Assembly: GCA_022564295.1 (NCBI GenBank)
Contig: JADFLR010000014.1
Span: forward strand, 24,284-88,283
Reading direction: 5' to 3'
DNA length: 64,000 nucleotides
DNA from: Bacteroidota bacterium
Lineage (GTDB): Bacteria > Bacteroidota > Ignavibacteria > Ignavibacteriales > Ignavibacteriaceae
The position numbers were made by a program, and so were the translations under genes. Shown here one piece after another: positions 17,409 to 26,348 of the stretch. The notes under the pieces are model-generated. The model searched no databases. It was given only the letters and a program-made list of their open reading frames with translations, and was not told the DNA's origin. Numbering within the stretch: position 1 is the first letter of the stretch; the number at the start of each line of letters is the position of its first letter.

Positions 17409-19610
17409 TTATTTTAACAGAATCATTTTACTTACTGATTGGAATATTTCCTTTCCGTTAACAGGTATTGCTCTGATGGAATAGAAATAAATTCCTGAAG
17501 CGACATTACCAGCATCCCAACTAACTTCGTAACTACCTGCACTTTGATTAGAATTAATTAATTCTGCAATATTTTCACCAATAGAATTATAAATTATTAA
17601 TTTCACCCTACTTTGGATCGGCATAGAATATCTTATAGTAGTTGATGGATTAAACGGGTTCGGATAATTTTGTTCTAATACAAATTCGTTAGTTATATAT
17701 TCTGCGGTAACACTTAAAACTGTTGTATCAGTTTGTCCAACCAGGATCATCAATTGTGCAATTCTACTGGTGGTATCAGTATCAGACCTTATATGAAGTG
17801 TATCCTTATAACAGCCATTAGCAATTGGTTTGAATTTAATCTTAATGGACTCTGATCTATAAGGTGAAAGTATAAATGGAACTGTATGTTCTACGGTGTA
17901 AGATTCCTCTCTATTAAAGAAACCTGTGATGTTTATATCTCCTGATGAATTACTAATTAAGTTAAACACAATCGTAGTAGAATCTCCAACAGGGACAGAT
18001 TCAAAGAATATTAAATCCGGATCGGTTACGAATAAATTTGTCTTCCAGGGAAACCTGAATGCTTTATAGTTAAGAACAGAATTGGATAGAGAAAGCTCAA
18101 AAGCTATTGTGCCATCAATCCGAACTTCACTCATGGCTCTAAGATCCGTTAAATTTCGGCCCCATCCAATTACAGTATTATTATTAGGTAATCTTTGAGT
18201 TCCTCCCATTCCTTGCGAAAATGTCTTTGGCACATTATAAAACTCCCATACTAATTCTGCCGTTTTATCAGTTTCATTCAACTTATATTCTAAACTTCTG
18301 GAGTATTGTGGCGTAAGGAGATTGCCATTATCAAATAGAGTTACATTACCGTTCGAAATCCTGCGAATATCATGTTGATGTGAAAATGTTCTAGGATCAT
18401 TTATAAATTGGAATTCATTATTTTTGCTTTTGATACCTCCCCAACGCCAGATGATATTTCCGGTTTGTCTATCTATTTTTGTAATTTCATCTAAATGACG
18501 GGATGATAATAATAGATTCCCGTCGTTGTCGAGCTCAATTGCATTACAATGAAATGGATCTATTGAATGAGCAAGCAAATTTATACCTTCCGTTGCATCT
18601 GTTATCTGAAAGTGATCCTGAGTCCTCCACTTAAAGATTACATTTTTATCAGTATCTTGTTCTTGAATTATAAATTCCAGAACCTGCGCTGCTGAATCAC
18701 CACCAGCTACAATTGTGTCCATTCTCACTGTTCGCCAATAAACTCCTAATAAAAGTGAGTGTCCATTAGGAAATAAATGGATATCGTGGAAATCTGTACC
18801 AAAATTTATGCAAGAAAAACTACCCACTACATTATAAGAAGAGTCCATTGCTAAAAATTTATTCGCGTCATTATTCCAGAATGTTAATAAACCATTATGC
18901 TGAACCTGAAAGGGACTTTTGCGTGATGATGTTTTTAAATAATAAATAGGTACTCCACTGTTATCTAAAATCATTAAGTATCCTACTGCAAAAACATTTT
19001 CATCCTTTGGATTTAGAAAAATATATCCCGGTGCGGGATTATCTGAAACATTAATGGTTATATGAGGGAAATCTTCAGGTAAGTCACTAATTTTAACAGG
19101 TTCTTCTGATTTTGATAAGTCGTTACTTATTTTATAATTTCCGGAGATACCAATATCATTAATTTCTTCTAATAGGAATTGAGAATCGTAATCAACTATT
19201 TTCTCAGAAACCTTAAATGAAAATTCAATAGGTAACAATTCATCCCCTTTTAATGTTTTAATTCCACCATTATATTCAACAATAACTTCTTCACCCAGGG
19301 TAAAGGGAACTGCCGGGTCAAAGATCAGGGTTTTCAAATCGGTGGAAAGAATAAGTTCACCGTTATGTTTAAAACTCCGTGAGCCAATCACTTCAATCTG
19401 ATTAAATCTATCAAGGCTTGACTCATCGAGTATTTCACCCTGGCTTATTATTATATTGTCTTCCGGAAGTAATTGTATGGAACCAGGAATAGGAAATATA
19501 TATTGATATTTCTCAAGATTAGAATTTTGAGGATTAGAAAAATTTGAAAAGAAAATAAAAATCATTGCCAACTTAGCAAGCAAGTGGCGAAAATCTTTAG
19601 AATTACTCAA
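17409..19610 (-). CDS. Arylsulfotransferase-like secreted protein with N-terminal Ig-like domain (array member 2, long form)
   Basis: 733 aa from a TTG start preceded by GGGAG. The N-terminal Ig-like domain is YQYIFPIPGSIQLLPEDNII. The ASST-like domain has DPFHCNAIELD, ITKIDRQTGNIIWRWGG and SHQHDIRR. A beta-sandwich and a T9SS tail with QNYPNPFNPSTTIRYSMP follow. Its domain order and sequence match member 5, so the array appears to have grown by duplication of both short and long types and not by a single repeated unit. Confidence 0.85.
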   Translation of the reverse strand: MSNSKDFRHLLAKLAMIFIFFSNFSNPQNSNLEKYQYIFPIPGSIQLLPEDNIIISQGEILDESSLDRFNQIEVIGSRSFKHNGELILSTDLKTLIFDPAVPFTLGEEVIVEYNGGIKTLKGDELLPIEFSFKVSEKIVDYDSQFLLEEINDIGISGNYKISNDLSKSEEPVKISDLPEDFPHITINVSDNPAPGYIFLNPKDENVFAVGYLMILDNSGVPIYYLKTSSRKSPFQVQHNGLLTFWNNDANKFLAMDSSYNVVGSFSCINFGTDFHDIHLFPNGHSLLLGVYWRTVRMDTIVAGGDSAAQVLEFIIQEQDTDKNVIFKWRTQDHFQITDATEGINLLAHSIDPFHCNAIELDNDGNLLLSSRHLDEITKIDRQTGNIIWRWGGIKSKNNEFQFINDPRTFSHQHDIRRISNGNVTLFDNGNLLTPQYSRSLEYKLNETDKTAELVWEFYNVPKTFSQGMGGTQRLPNNNTVIGWGRNLTDLRAMSEVRIDGTIAFELSLSNSVLNYKAFRFPWKTNLFVTDPDLIFFESVPVGDSTTIVFNLISNSSGDINITGFFNREESYTVEHTVPFILSPYRSESIKIKFKPIANGCYKDTLHIRSDTDTTSRIAQLMILVGQTDTTVLSVTAEYITNEFVLEQNYPNPFNPSTTIRYSMPIQSRVKLIIYNSIGENIAELINSNQSAGSYEVSWDAGNVASGIYFYSIRAIPVNGKEIFQSVSKMILLK

Positions 19611-19730
19611 TACACTCTCCCAATATTTAAAATAAATCCAGCCGAATTAAGTATAATATTTTAATAATAGGTAATTCATTCTACATTATCAATGCTGATT
19701 CTTAAAAGCATTGCCTTCCCCTTGGCGGAA

Positions 19731-22619
19731 TTAACGAAGCAGTATCATTTTCTTTGTTTCAATAAAACTTCCAACTTGCAGTCTGTAGAAATAGATACCA
19801 CTTGATAATTCACTTCCATCAAATTCAACTTCATAGCTTCCGGCATTTTGGGTTAGATCAATTATCTCAGCAATATTTTCACCGATTGAATTATAAATTG
19901 TTAAATTCACCTTACTTTGGATCGGTATAGAATATCTTATAATTGTTGATGGATTAAAAGGGTTCGGATAATTTTGCTCGAGTCTATAATCGGCAGTGAT
20001 TTCTTCTATTTGTTCAACATTTACGGGAATATAAATTATAGTAAAATTTATTTCACTCATATCTTCAAATGAGCCATCTAATGTAGTAACTTTTACTTTA
20101 TAATCTGAACCATTCGGTATACTATCAAGCGCCCACCATTTATATCCACCTGTAATTGAAAACATACTATCTACAATTACACTATAGAAAGCCTCATTTC
20201 TGTATAATTCAATCCTAACACTATCTAACAAGTTATGATCCCATTTAATTGCCATAGAGGTATCGGTTTTCCAAACCTCACCACCGTTAGGAAAAGTTAA
20301 GTCTAAGAAAGATGCAGAAGAATTAAAACTCCACACACTTGTCCAATCACCCCAGCCCGCCGAATTTTTCGATTTTGCTCTCCAGTAATAATCCTGTTCC
20401 TGTAATAATGGAGTTAAGGTATACGTCACCGTTGTAAGAGTTGAATCATCCACCACTTTATTATTAAAAGCGGCATCAGTAGCAACTTGTAGATTAAATT
20501 TATCTGCAAATCCTTGTGGAGACCATTCAAAATCTAAAGGAAGATTCTGATTTACTATCTTGTTATTCTCAGGTGAAACTAATATTGGAGATACCGGGAT
20601 AACATTTACATCGGGATAAGCAAATATAAATTCACCAAGACTTGGTAATGATGAGATTTTAAGTTCATTACTGGCTGGTAAATAAGTTGTTGCCAATGGA
20701 AGAAATATTCCCGAGCCTATAGTGGTACGGTGGTAAACAGTTGTGTTTTGCGGATCCGTTATCTGTGGTATGTGATTAAAATTAAACCAAATATCAACTT
20801 CCAGAGAAGTTATGCCGGCTGCAGTAGCTGTAATGCGGGTTGGATATACTACAGGTGCCCTTCCATTAAATAAAGGATTTACCGGGGAATACTCATAACG
20901 TTTTACGGTTACTGCATTGTAGAGGACAGTTTCAAGAGTATTGAATTTAATTTTTGTTCCTGTTGTATCTCCCTCCTCATTAAAGGTGTATGTATTACCT
21001 TCTAGAATTTCAAACTTAGTAACCGAAGCGGTGGGTAAACCGCTCGCCCATGGAAAACGGAAAGCTCTGTAAGATGCCAGTTCAGGAGGGAAAAACATCT
21101 CAAAAGCTGTAGAGCCATCAGGGTGTACTTCAGTAAGAACAGGACCGCCAAAAGCGCTAACCGTACCCCAGCCAACTAAAGTATTATCATTAGCTAGTCT
21201 TTGAACTGAGCCCATTGCGAATGCATATACATCATCCGGAGTATGCCTGTATTCCCATTCCAAAGTTGCAGTTTTATTAACTTCATCAAGCTTATATTCA
21301 ACAGCCCTGGAGTATGGCGGCGTGTGGAAATCGCCGTTATCAAAAAGAGTAATATTTCCGTTATCTATTCTTCTTATGTGATGCGGTTCTGCAAAATAAT
21401 TTGGTTCATTTTCAGGATGTTCATTGATGAAGATGAACTCGTTTTGTTTACCACCAAGTCTCCAGATAATTTCACCTGTCTGCCTGCTTATTTTAGTAAC
21501 CTCTGAAAGGTGCCTGCCGATGAATAACAAGTTCCCATCGTCATCCAAATCAAGAGCATTTAAATGAATGTAATCGATTTGTGATTCAAATAGATCATCG
21601 TATGTATCGGTAATAGGGATGTAATCCCAGCTTCTCCACTGGAATACAACATTTTTATCTGCATCCAGCTCCTGTATAATTCCGCCGATCACAATTGCAT
21701 TCGGATCACCTCCTGGAATTACTTCACTCATATCAAATGGCTGTGGATCATATATCATTAATAAATAGTGTCCGTTAGGCATAATCAAAAATTCATGCAA
21801 ATCAGCTTGATAACCATTACCCGCTTGAACCGAATCGATCACTGTTAATGATGTATCCATAATTTTGAACTGCCCGAAACTATAGCCCGGGAGAAATTGA
21901 AATACTTCGGAGTAACTTAGTAAACCGTTTTGTTGAACTTTAAAATCAAATCCGGCTATTGGAGACATACGTTTGTATTTTATTGGATTACCTTCATTAT
22001 CGAGTATCATTAAAAAGAAGCCATCAGTGTTGTTCTCTCCAAATCTTACATTTGATACAAAGATATTACCGGGTGCAGGATTATCTACCGTACCAATTGT
22101 AATTTCAGGAAAATCCTCCGGAATTGTATCAAGTACTGAAACATTAGTTGGAACCTGAGGCGAATATAAGTCCTCCATAGTAATTCCTATGTCAAGTCTC
22201 TCAATAGGATCCATTCTTATTAGTTCTTCTAAAGGAGTGATAGAAAAGCTGTATGATATAGCATTAATTGATGTGCCTGTAATAGTTTTTATACCTGAAT
22301 TTAATGCAACTGTAACTGTTTCGCCAGGTGCAAACAGTTCATCAGGTATAAATAAAATAGTTTTTCCATCATCCGATAATATAATTTTCCCACTATGAAT
22401 ACCACTTTGTAAACCGGTTACTTTTATCACGTTATCTTTAAGTAAAGTTGATTGATCTATAAAATTTTTATGACTAAAAATAATATTTGTTTGCCGCGAA
22501 TGCAGTTTTGAATCCGGGAGCGGTGATATATATTGAAATGATGATTGAACCTGGGCTATTATGTAAACCGGGATTAAAAGACTTAAAATGAGTACAGATG
22601 TCAGTTTAGAAAGTTTCAT
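19731..22619 (-). CDS. Arylsulfotransferase-like secreted protein with extra Ig/FN3-type domains (array member 1)
   Basis: 962 aa. The ATG at 22619 is chosen over one seven codons upstream because AGGAGGGAC sits seven bases before it. It has an N-terminal Ig-like domain (YISPLPDSKLHSRQTNIIFS) and an ASST-like domain (DYIHLNALDLD, VTKISRQTGEIIWRLGG, AEPHHIRR, where QHD is replaced by PHH). About 350 additional residues follow: a beta domain, an FN3-like module (VSPENNKIVNQNLPLDFEWS) and a YPNGGE-type module, then the T9SS tail. It is first in the operon and the largest and most divergent member. Confidence 0.85.
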   Translation of the reverse strand: MKLSKLTSVLILSLLIPVYIIAQVQSSFQYISPLPDSKLHSRQTNIIFSHKNFIDQSTLLKDNVIKVTGLQSGIHSGKIILSDDGKTILFIPDELFAPGETVTVALNSGIKTITGTSINAISYSFSITPLEELIRMDPIERLDIGITMEDLYSPQVPTNVSVLDTIPEDFPEITIGTVDNPAPGNIFVSNVRFGENNTDGFFLMILDNEGNPIKYKRMSPIAGFDFKVQQNGLLSYSEVFQFLPGYSFGQFKIMDTSLTVIDSVQAGNGYQADLHEFLIMPNGHYLLMIYDPQPFDMSEVIPGGDPNAIVIGGIIQELDADKNVVFQWRSWDYIPITDTYDDLFESQIDYIHLNALDLDDDGNLLFIGRHLSEVTKISRQTGEIIWRLGGKQNEFIFINEHPENEPNYFAEPHHIRRIDNGNITLFDNGDFHTPPYSRAVEYKLDEVNKTATLEWEYRHTPDDVYAFAMGSVQRLANDNTLVGWGTVSAFGGPVLTEVHPDGSTAFEMFFPPELASYRAFRFPWASGLPTASVTKFEILEGNTYTFNEEGDTTGTKIKFNTLETVLYNAVTVKRYEYSPVNPLFNGRAPVVYPTRITATAAGITSLEVDIWFNFNHIPQITDPQNTTVYHRTTIGSGIFLPLATTYLPASNELKISSLPSLGEFIFAYPDVNVIPVSPILVSPENNKIVNQNLPLDFEWSPQGFADKFNLQVATDAAFNNKVVDDSTLTTVTYTLTPLLQEQDYYWRAKSKNSAGWGDWTSVWSFNSSASFLDLTFPNGGEVWKTDTSMAIKWDHNLLDSVRIELYRNEAFYSVIVDSMFSITGGYKWWALDSIPNGSDYKVKVTTLDGSFEDMSEINFTIIYIPVNVEQIEEITADYRLEQNYPNPFNPSTIIRYSIPIQSKVNLTIYNSIGENIAEIIDLTQNAGSYEVEFDGSELSSGIYFYRLQVGSFIETKKMILLR

Positions 22620-23000
22620 TTGTCCCTCCTGAATTTTCAAAAATATAGTATCTCACAAAAAAAATAATTTCTTTATGTTTTTATCAATAATAATAATCAG
22701 ATAATTGAGTCAGTATTTTATTTTATCAGCTATTGATATTTGTTCCATAAGACAATAAAAATTTATTTAACAAATTATAAAATCCTCCATTAACATATAT
22801 ATATTTAATTAATGTTTAAAGTCATAAGCCAATTACTCATTGTATTGTGAAAAAACAATAATACACCTGTTTAAATAAACCCATTAATAAATGAGATGAC
22901 AAATAAACTTATTCTATAAAAACCCATCTTTTTCTTTTTCTTATTGTTTCCTTTCTACATTTACAGTAGAAACACACTCGAATAAATAGGAAAATATTAA

Positions 23001-23069
23001 ATGCATTTCATAAAAGAAACCCAATTAAGGCTAATAACTTGGTTTCCACAAAGAAATTATTGCTTTTGA
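23001..23069 (+). other. Possible 22-aa leader-type ORF before an orphan terminator
   Basis: ATG at 23001 preceded by AGGAAAATATTAA opens a 22-codon frame (MHFIKETQLRLITWFPQRNY, then CF and TGA) that ends 36 bp before a strong terminator. A small hairpin TTTCTAC/GTAGAAA lies at 22952-22972. It may be a peptide, a small RNA or chance. The rest of 22620-23316 shows no other gene; the divergent ASST-array promoter should lie at its left end. Confidence 0.25.
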
Positions 23070-23104
23070 AGTAAAAAATTTGGATACTCACAATCCGCAT
23101 AATG

Positions 23105-23136
23105 AAATGGGTGCTTACTGTTAGCACCCATTTTTT
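23105..23136 (+). terminator. Strong terminator without an obvious upstream gene
   Basis: Arms AAATGGGTGCT and AGCACCCATTT (11 bp) around a 7-nt loop run into a T6 tract. No plus-strand gene of normal size precedes it, so it ends either a short RNA or a small peptide transcript, or attenuates transcription into the 37-aa gene at 23317. Confidence 0.7.
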
Positions 23137-23316
23137 GTAAATATTTACAAATGGGACAATTTTTCGAGTAATTATTACCGACAACAAATTATTGTAAAAT
23201 AAATTTGCGACAAAATATACTTTTAATGAGATACTAGGCGACAAATCTGGTGGCATTAAACTTGAAAATTATCAGACACAGTCAAATAATCAGTTAAAAA
23301 AGGAGTAAATACTATT

Positions 23317-23430
23317 ATGGGAATGACAGAACTTTTCGTTATCGGTTTTCTCGCAATGCTTGGTTTCATGGCATATAACAACTCAAGAAAGGTCTCCAAA
23401 GAACTTAAAAAGATGAGTGCTGGAAAATAA
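23317..23430 (+). CDS. 37-aa single-pass membrane protein, unknown function
   Basis: AGGAG six bases upstream of the ATG supports translation. The peptide has one hydrophobic helix (LFVIGFLAMLGFMAY) followed by a basic tail (NNSRKVSKELKKMSAGK), giving an N-out or hairpin-free single-pass topology with a cytoplasmic basic end. It is followed 21 bp later by a terminator. I do not recognise a family. Small proteins of this type often modulate membrane complexes, but nothing here identifies a partner. Confidence 0.6.
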   Translation: MGMTELFVIGFLAMLGFMAYNNSRKVSKELKKMSAGK

Positions 23431-23451
23431 TTTTAGAATTGGGGGAAAGAG

Positions 23452-23486
23452 AAAAGACCGGTTTTAATATTAAGTCGGTCTTTTTT
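23452..23486. terminator. Bidirectional terminator between the 37-aa gene and rpiA
   Basis: AAAGACCG and CGGTCTTT pair over 8 bp with T6 on the plus side and TTTTC on the minus side. It sits exactly between two convergent genes, and the rpiA stop codon overlaps its right edge. Confidence 0.8.
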
Positions 23487-24187
23487 CAAGTTTTTAAAAT
23501 TATTTTACATTCATCATCTGCACTTATTATCAACACATCACAAACTTCTAAAAATAATCCTGTATCTACTACTCCGGGAATCAGCAATAATTTATTATTA
23601 AGTTCAGCAGGGTTTTTAATTTTATTTAAATGAAGATCTATAATGTAATGATTTCCATCAGTCACATAATTCTTTCCAGCAGCAGATCTGAATTCGGGTT
23701 TATATCCTAACAAAAATAATTTATTTAAAGTTTGATTAATACCGAATGGAACCACTTCGACCGGCAAGGGAAATCTTCCTAGCAGTTCAACATGTTTAGT
23801 TGAATCAACCATCCATATATTTTTTTTAGATGAAGATGCAACTATTTTTTCATTTAATAAGGCACCTCCTCCGCCTTTAATTCCATTCAGGTTTGGATCA
23901 ACTTCATCCGCACCGTCTATTGTTATATCAATTTCTTCAACGTCATTAAAATTTAAAACGGTTATTCCAAGAGATTCTGCAAAGTTACTCGTAGCGTTTG
24001 ATGTCGAAACGGTTTTTACGTCCAATCCGTTCTTTATTTTTTTAGCTAAGCCCTCAATCATAAATTTTACAGTAGAGCCAGTACCAAGTCCGACCAACAT
24101 TCCACTTTCAATAAACTCAACAGCTTTTTCTGCAGCAGCTTTCTTTTGCTTAATTAAATCTGATTTTGTCATTTCGATGTTTCTCAA
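23486..24187 (-). CDS. rpiA: Ribose-5-phosphate isomerase A
   Basis: 233 aa, normal length for RpiA, which interconverts ribose 5-phosphate and ribulose 5-phosphate in the pentose phosphate pathway. Diagnostic segments are LVGLGTGSTVKFMIEGL (phosphate loop), DGADEVDPNLNGIKGGGGAL (catalytic Asp and the GGGGA loop) and EKIVASSSKK. The start may be the second Met (MTKSDL, five codons in). It is transcribed away from the NAD(P)HX epimerase-like gene. No sign of transfer or damage. Confidence 0.97.
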   Translation of the reverse strand: MRNIEMTKSDLIKQKKAAAEKAVEFIESGMLVGLGTGSTVKFMIEGLAKKIKNGLDVKTVSTSNATSNFAESLGITVLNFNDVEEIDITIDGADEVDPNLNGIKGGGGALLNEKIVASSSKKNIWMVDSTKHVELLGRFPLPVEVVPFGINQTLNKLFLLGYKPEFRSAAGKNYVTDGNHYIIDLHLNKIKNPAELNNKLLLIPGVVDTGLFLEVCDVLIISADDECKIILKT

Positions 24188-24323
24188 TGTTTGGCTGAAT
24201 TTAATACTGTAAAATCGGTTTTCTTTTCATTCCAGGCAAATACTTTTTTGTTAGAGCTGTGTTTTATTATATATTCGGCAATAATTATCTACAAAATAAA
24301 ACAATCAATAAATAACACTTCCA

Positions 24324-25055
24324 ATGATAAAAGAATTTGTAACCAAAGATGGGTTAACAGTACCTACAGTCACAAAAGAACAAATGATTAAAGTTGACCG
24401 TATAGCAGTTGAGGAAAATGGACCAAATATGTTTCAGATGATGGAAAACGCCGGGAGAAATCTTGCATTAACTATTATTGACTTCATTAAAGAGAAATCA
24501 CTTGGTAAAACAGCTTTAATATTTGCCGGTCCGGGGGGAAATGGCGGCGGCGGGATTTGTGCGGCAAGACATTTATTAAATCATAGTTATAAACCCGTTG
24601 TAATATTAAGCAACGAAGAAAAGATGCAGGAGATTCCTGCCTATCAATTGGGAATTTTTAGGAAAGCTGCGGGAGAAATTATTCCACTTGAAAAAGAGAA
24701 TGATGTAAAACCGGATATTATAATTGATGCACTGATTGGTTATTCTTTAATTTCTGCACCGAGGGGAAAAGTTTTAGAAATGATTAAATTCATTAATGAA
24801 AATGAAATCCCAACAATCTCTTTAGACATTCCAACCGGAATTTTAGCAACATCTGGTGAGAATCCCGGTGAATTTGTAAAGCCTGATAAAACCATAACCT
24901 TAGCTTTACCAAAAACGGGTTTGTCTCCAGAAAAGTGTGGTGAGATCATACTTACTGATATCGGAATTCCTAAAGTTGTTTATGAAAAAATAGGTTTGAA
25001 ATATAATTCGCCATTCTCCGATAAGTATATTATTCCGATTTTTGTGAAAGAATAA
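24324..25055 (+). CDS. nnrE: NAD(P)H-hydrate epimerase-like protein (YjeF N-terminal domain)
   Basis: A 243-aa stand-alone YjeF_N domain with a Rossmann-like core: IFAGPGGNGGGGICAARHL (the GxGNNGGDG-type loop, here NGGGG), DIIIDALIGYSL and SLDIPTGILATSGENPG. The family repairs damaged NAD(P)H by epimerising the R-hydrate; here the ADP-dependent dehydratase domain is absent. The usual NNGGDG Asp is replaced by Gly, so catalysis is less certain and a scaffold or other YjeF_N role is possible. It overlaps the convergent PAP2 gene by 26 bp. Confidence 0.8.
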   Translation: MIKEFVTKDGLTVPTVTKEQMIKVDRIAVEENGPNMFQMMENAGRNLALTIIDFIKEKSLGKTALIFAGPGGNGGGGICAARHLLNHSYKPVVILSNEEKMQEIPAYQLGIFRKAAGEIIPLEKENDVKPDIIIDALIGYSLISAPRGKVLEMIKFINENEIPTISLDIPTGILATSGENPGEFVKPDKTITLALPKTGLSPEKCGEIILTDIGIPKVVYEKIGLKYNSPFSDKYIIPIFVKE

Positions 25056-25875
25056 AATAGTTTTGTGTGTATTTAATAAGCAGCAAGAAAACAATTAAGA
25101 TTATTAATGTACCAAACAATGCATCCGAAGCATAATGTGCACCTATTTCTACTCTGCTTAAACTTACTGCTAATCCCCAGGAAAAAATTAATACAAGAAG
25201 AATGATTTTAATTATTGTACTTTTGTTAACAACAAGAAGTAAAAGCGGAAGTATTATCCATGCCATTGCTGCGTGTCCCGAAGGAAAGGATTGATTTCCA
25301 TTTATTCCATTGGGAAGAAACCACGGAGTGAAGTTAGAGTATAGTGCATCCAGATCTCTAAACCTGACTCTTCCACATAATTGTTTTATTGGTTGAACTA
25401 AAAAGAGATATCCATATAAACCAAGTAATATGGTTACTTTGGAGTATGTTTTTAACGTATCGGAATAATTGAGCTTTTTTAATCTGGTATAAAGGAACCA
25501 GTTGAGTACAAAAAAAATCAGAAAAATATACAATTTATAGTTAGTAACAATATCATAATTGCCTGTAACTTCGTTATAGATAATAATTGATATGCGTCTT
25601 GATAAATAAACTGCTGCAATAAAAACAAAGACAGAAAACGCATAGTATTTTAACTTACTCCCGGATTTATACCAAGCAATAAAGATAACAGCTCCTGAAT
25701 AAAGAACAAGAAGACCAGGGATCTCACCAAAATTCTCTAAAAAGATTGCCCAACCAGAGTTTTGATTAACAACGGATATTGAGATTTTAAGATCAGTAAA
25801 AGCGAAATAAGCTGCAAGCGTTGTCCATATTAGCAATAAGTAAATAATTAAGATATTTATTTTCCGGTTGTTCAA
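25030..25875 (-). CDS. PAP2-family membrane phosphatase
   Basis: 281 aa with about seven hydrophobic helices. The three phosphatase motifs are KQLCGRVRF (a K-x6-R form with Phe instead of Pro), FPSGHAAMAW, and SRVEIGAHYASD (SR-x5-H-x3-D). Such enzymes dephosphorylate undecaprenyl pyrophosphate or phosphatidate at the membrane; the substrate here is unknown. It overlaps the 3' end of the opposing gene by 26 bp. Confidence 0.85.
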   Translation of the reverse strand: MNNRKINILIIYLLLIWTTLAAYFAFTDLKISISVVNQNSGWAIFLENFGEIPGLLVLYSGAVIFIAWYKSGSKLKYYAFSVFVFIAAVYLSRRISIIIYNEVTGNYDIVTNYKLYIFLIFFVLNWFLYTRLKKLNYSDTLKTYSKVTILLGLYGYLFLVQPIKQLCGRVRFRDLDALYSNFTPWFLPNGINGNQSFPSGHAAMAWIILPLLLLVVNKSTIIKIILLVLIFSWGLAVSLSRVEIGAHYASDALFGTLIILIVFLLLIKYTQNYFILSQKSE

Positions 25876-25960
25876 TTTTTCACTTGTTTTTACTTCTTAA
25901 AGATATTTCACTGGGATCAATTATCAAAATAAAAATGATATTGATGAATTCTTAAGCAAC

Positions 25961-25998
25961 TTGACATTAAAATATATTCATCGTATATTTACGATGAA
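25961..25998 (+). promoter_or_regulatory. arsR promoter with overlapping palindromic operator
   Basis: TTGACA (25961-25966), a 17-nt spacer and TATATT (25984-25989) form a consensus-like promoter. A perfect 9-bp inverted repeat, TTCATCGTA-N4-TACGATGAA (25977-25998), covers the -10 element. An ArsR repressor bound here would block polymerase, and As(III) would release it. The site is 18 bp before the arsR start. Confidence 0.8.
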
Positions 25999-26015
25999 CG
26001 ATAAAGGAAATGAAA

Positions 26016-26333
26016 ATGGCAGTCTCAAAAACTGAAGAGTTTAACAAAGTCGATATTGAATTAGCCGAAATTGCAAAAGCACTTTCTCATCCGGCAAGAA
26101 TAAAAATACTCAAAATTTTGAATGATCTTGACTCATGCATGGTTGGGAGTATAGTTGATTTGCTTCCGCTCTCTCAATCAACAGTATCACAGCATTTAAA
26201 AGAACTTAAAAGGGTGGACTTAATTAAGGGAGAAATTGAAGGACCAAAAATCTGCTACTGCATTAATCCAATAGTTTTGGAAAAGGCAATGAATGGTTTT
26301 AATAAATTATTTTTACAAGTATGTAAATGTTAA
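26016..26333 (+). CDS. arsR: ArsR-family arsenic-responsive repressor
   Basis: 105 aa from the ATG at 26016, preferred over the ATG at 26010 because AAAGGAA is correctly spaced. It is a winged-helix protein with LSHPARIKILKILNDL and LPLSQSTVSQHLKELKRVDL (recognition helix). Cys residues lie in DLDSCMVG, in KICYCIN and at the C-terminal KLFLQVCKC, giving possible As(III) ligands. It is the first gene of arsR-arsM-arsC and 15 bp before arsM. Confidence 0.9.
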   Translation: MAVSKTEEFNKVDIELAEIAKALSHPARIKILKILNDLDSCMVGSIVDLLPLSQSTVSQHLKELKRVDLIKGEIEGPKICYCINPIVLEKAMNGFNKLFLQVCKC

Positions 26334-26348
26334 AGAAAGGAAAATATC

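Noticed and set aside
23008..23256. 82-codon minus-strand frame
   Set aside because: Crosses a strong terminator hairpin, has no RBS and an implausible composition.
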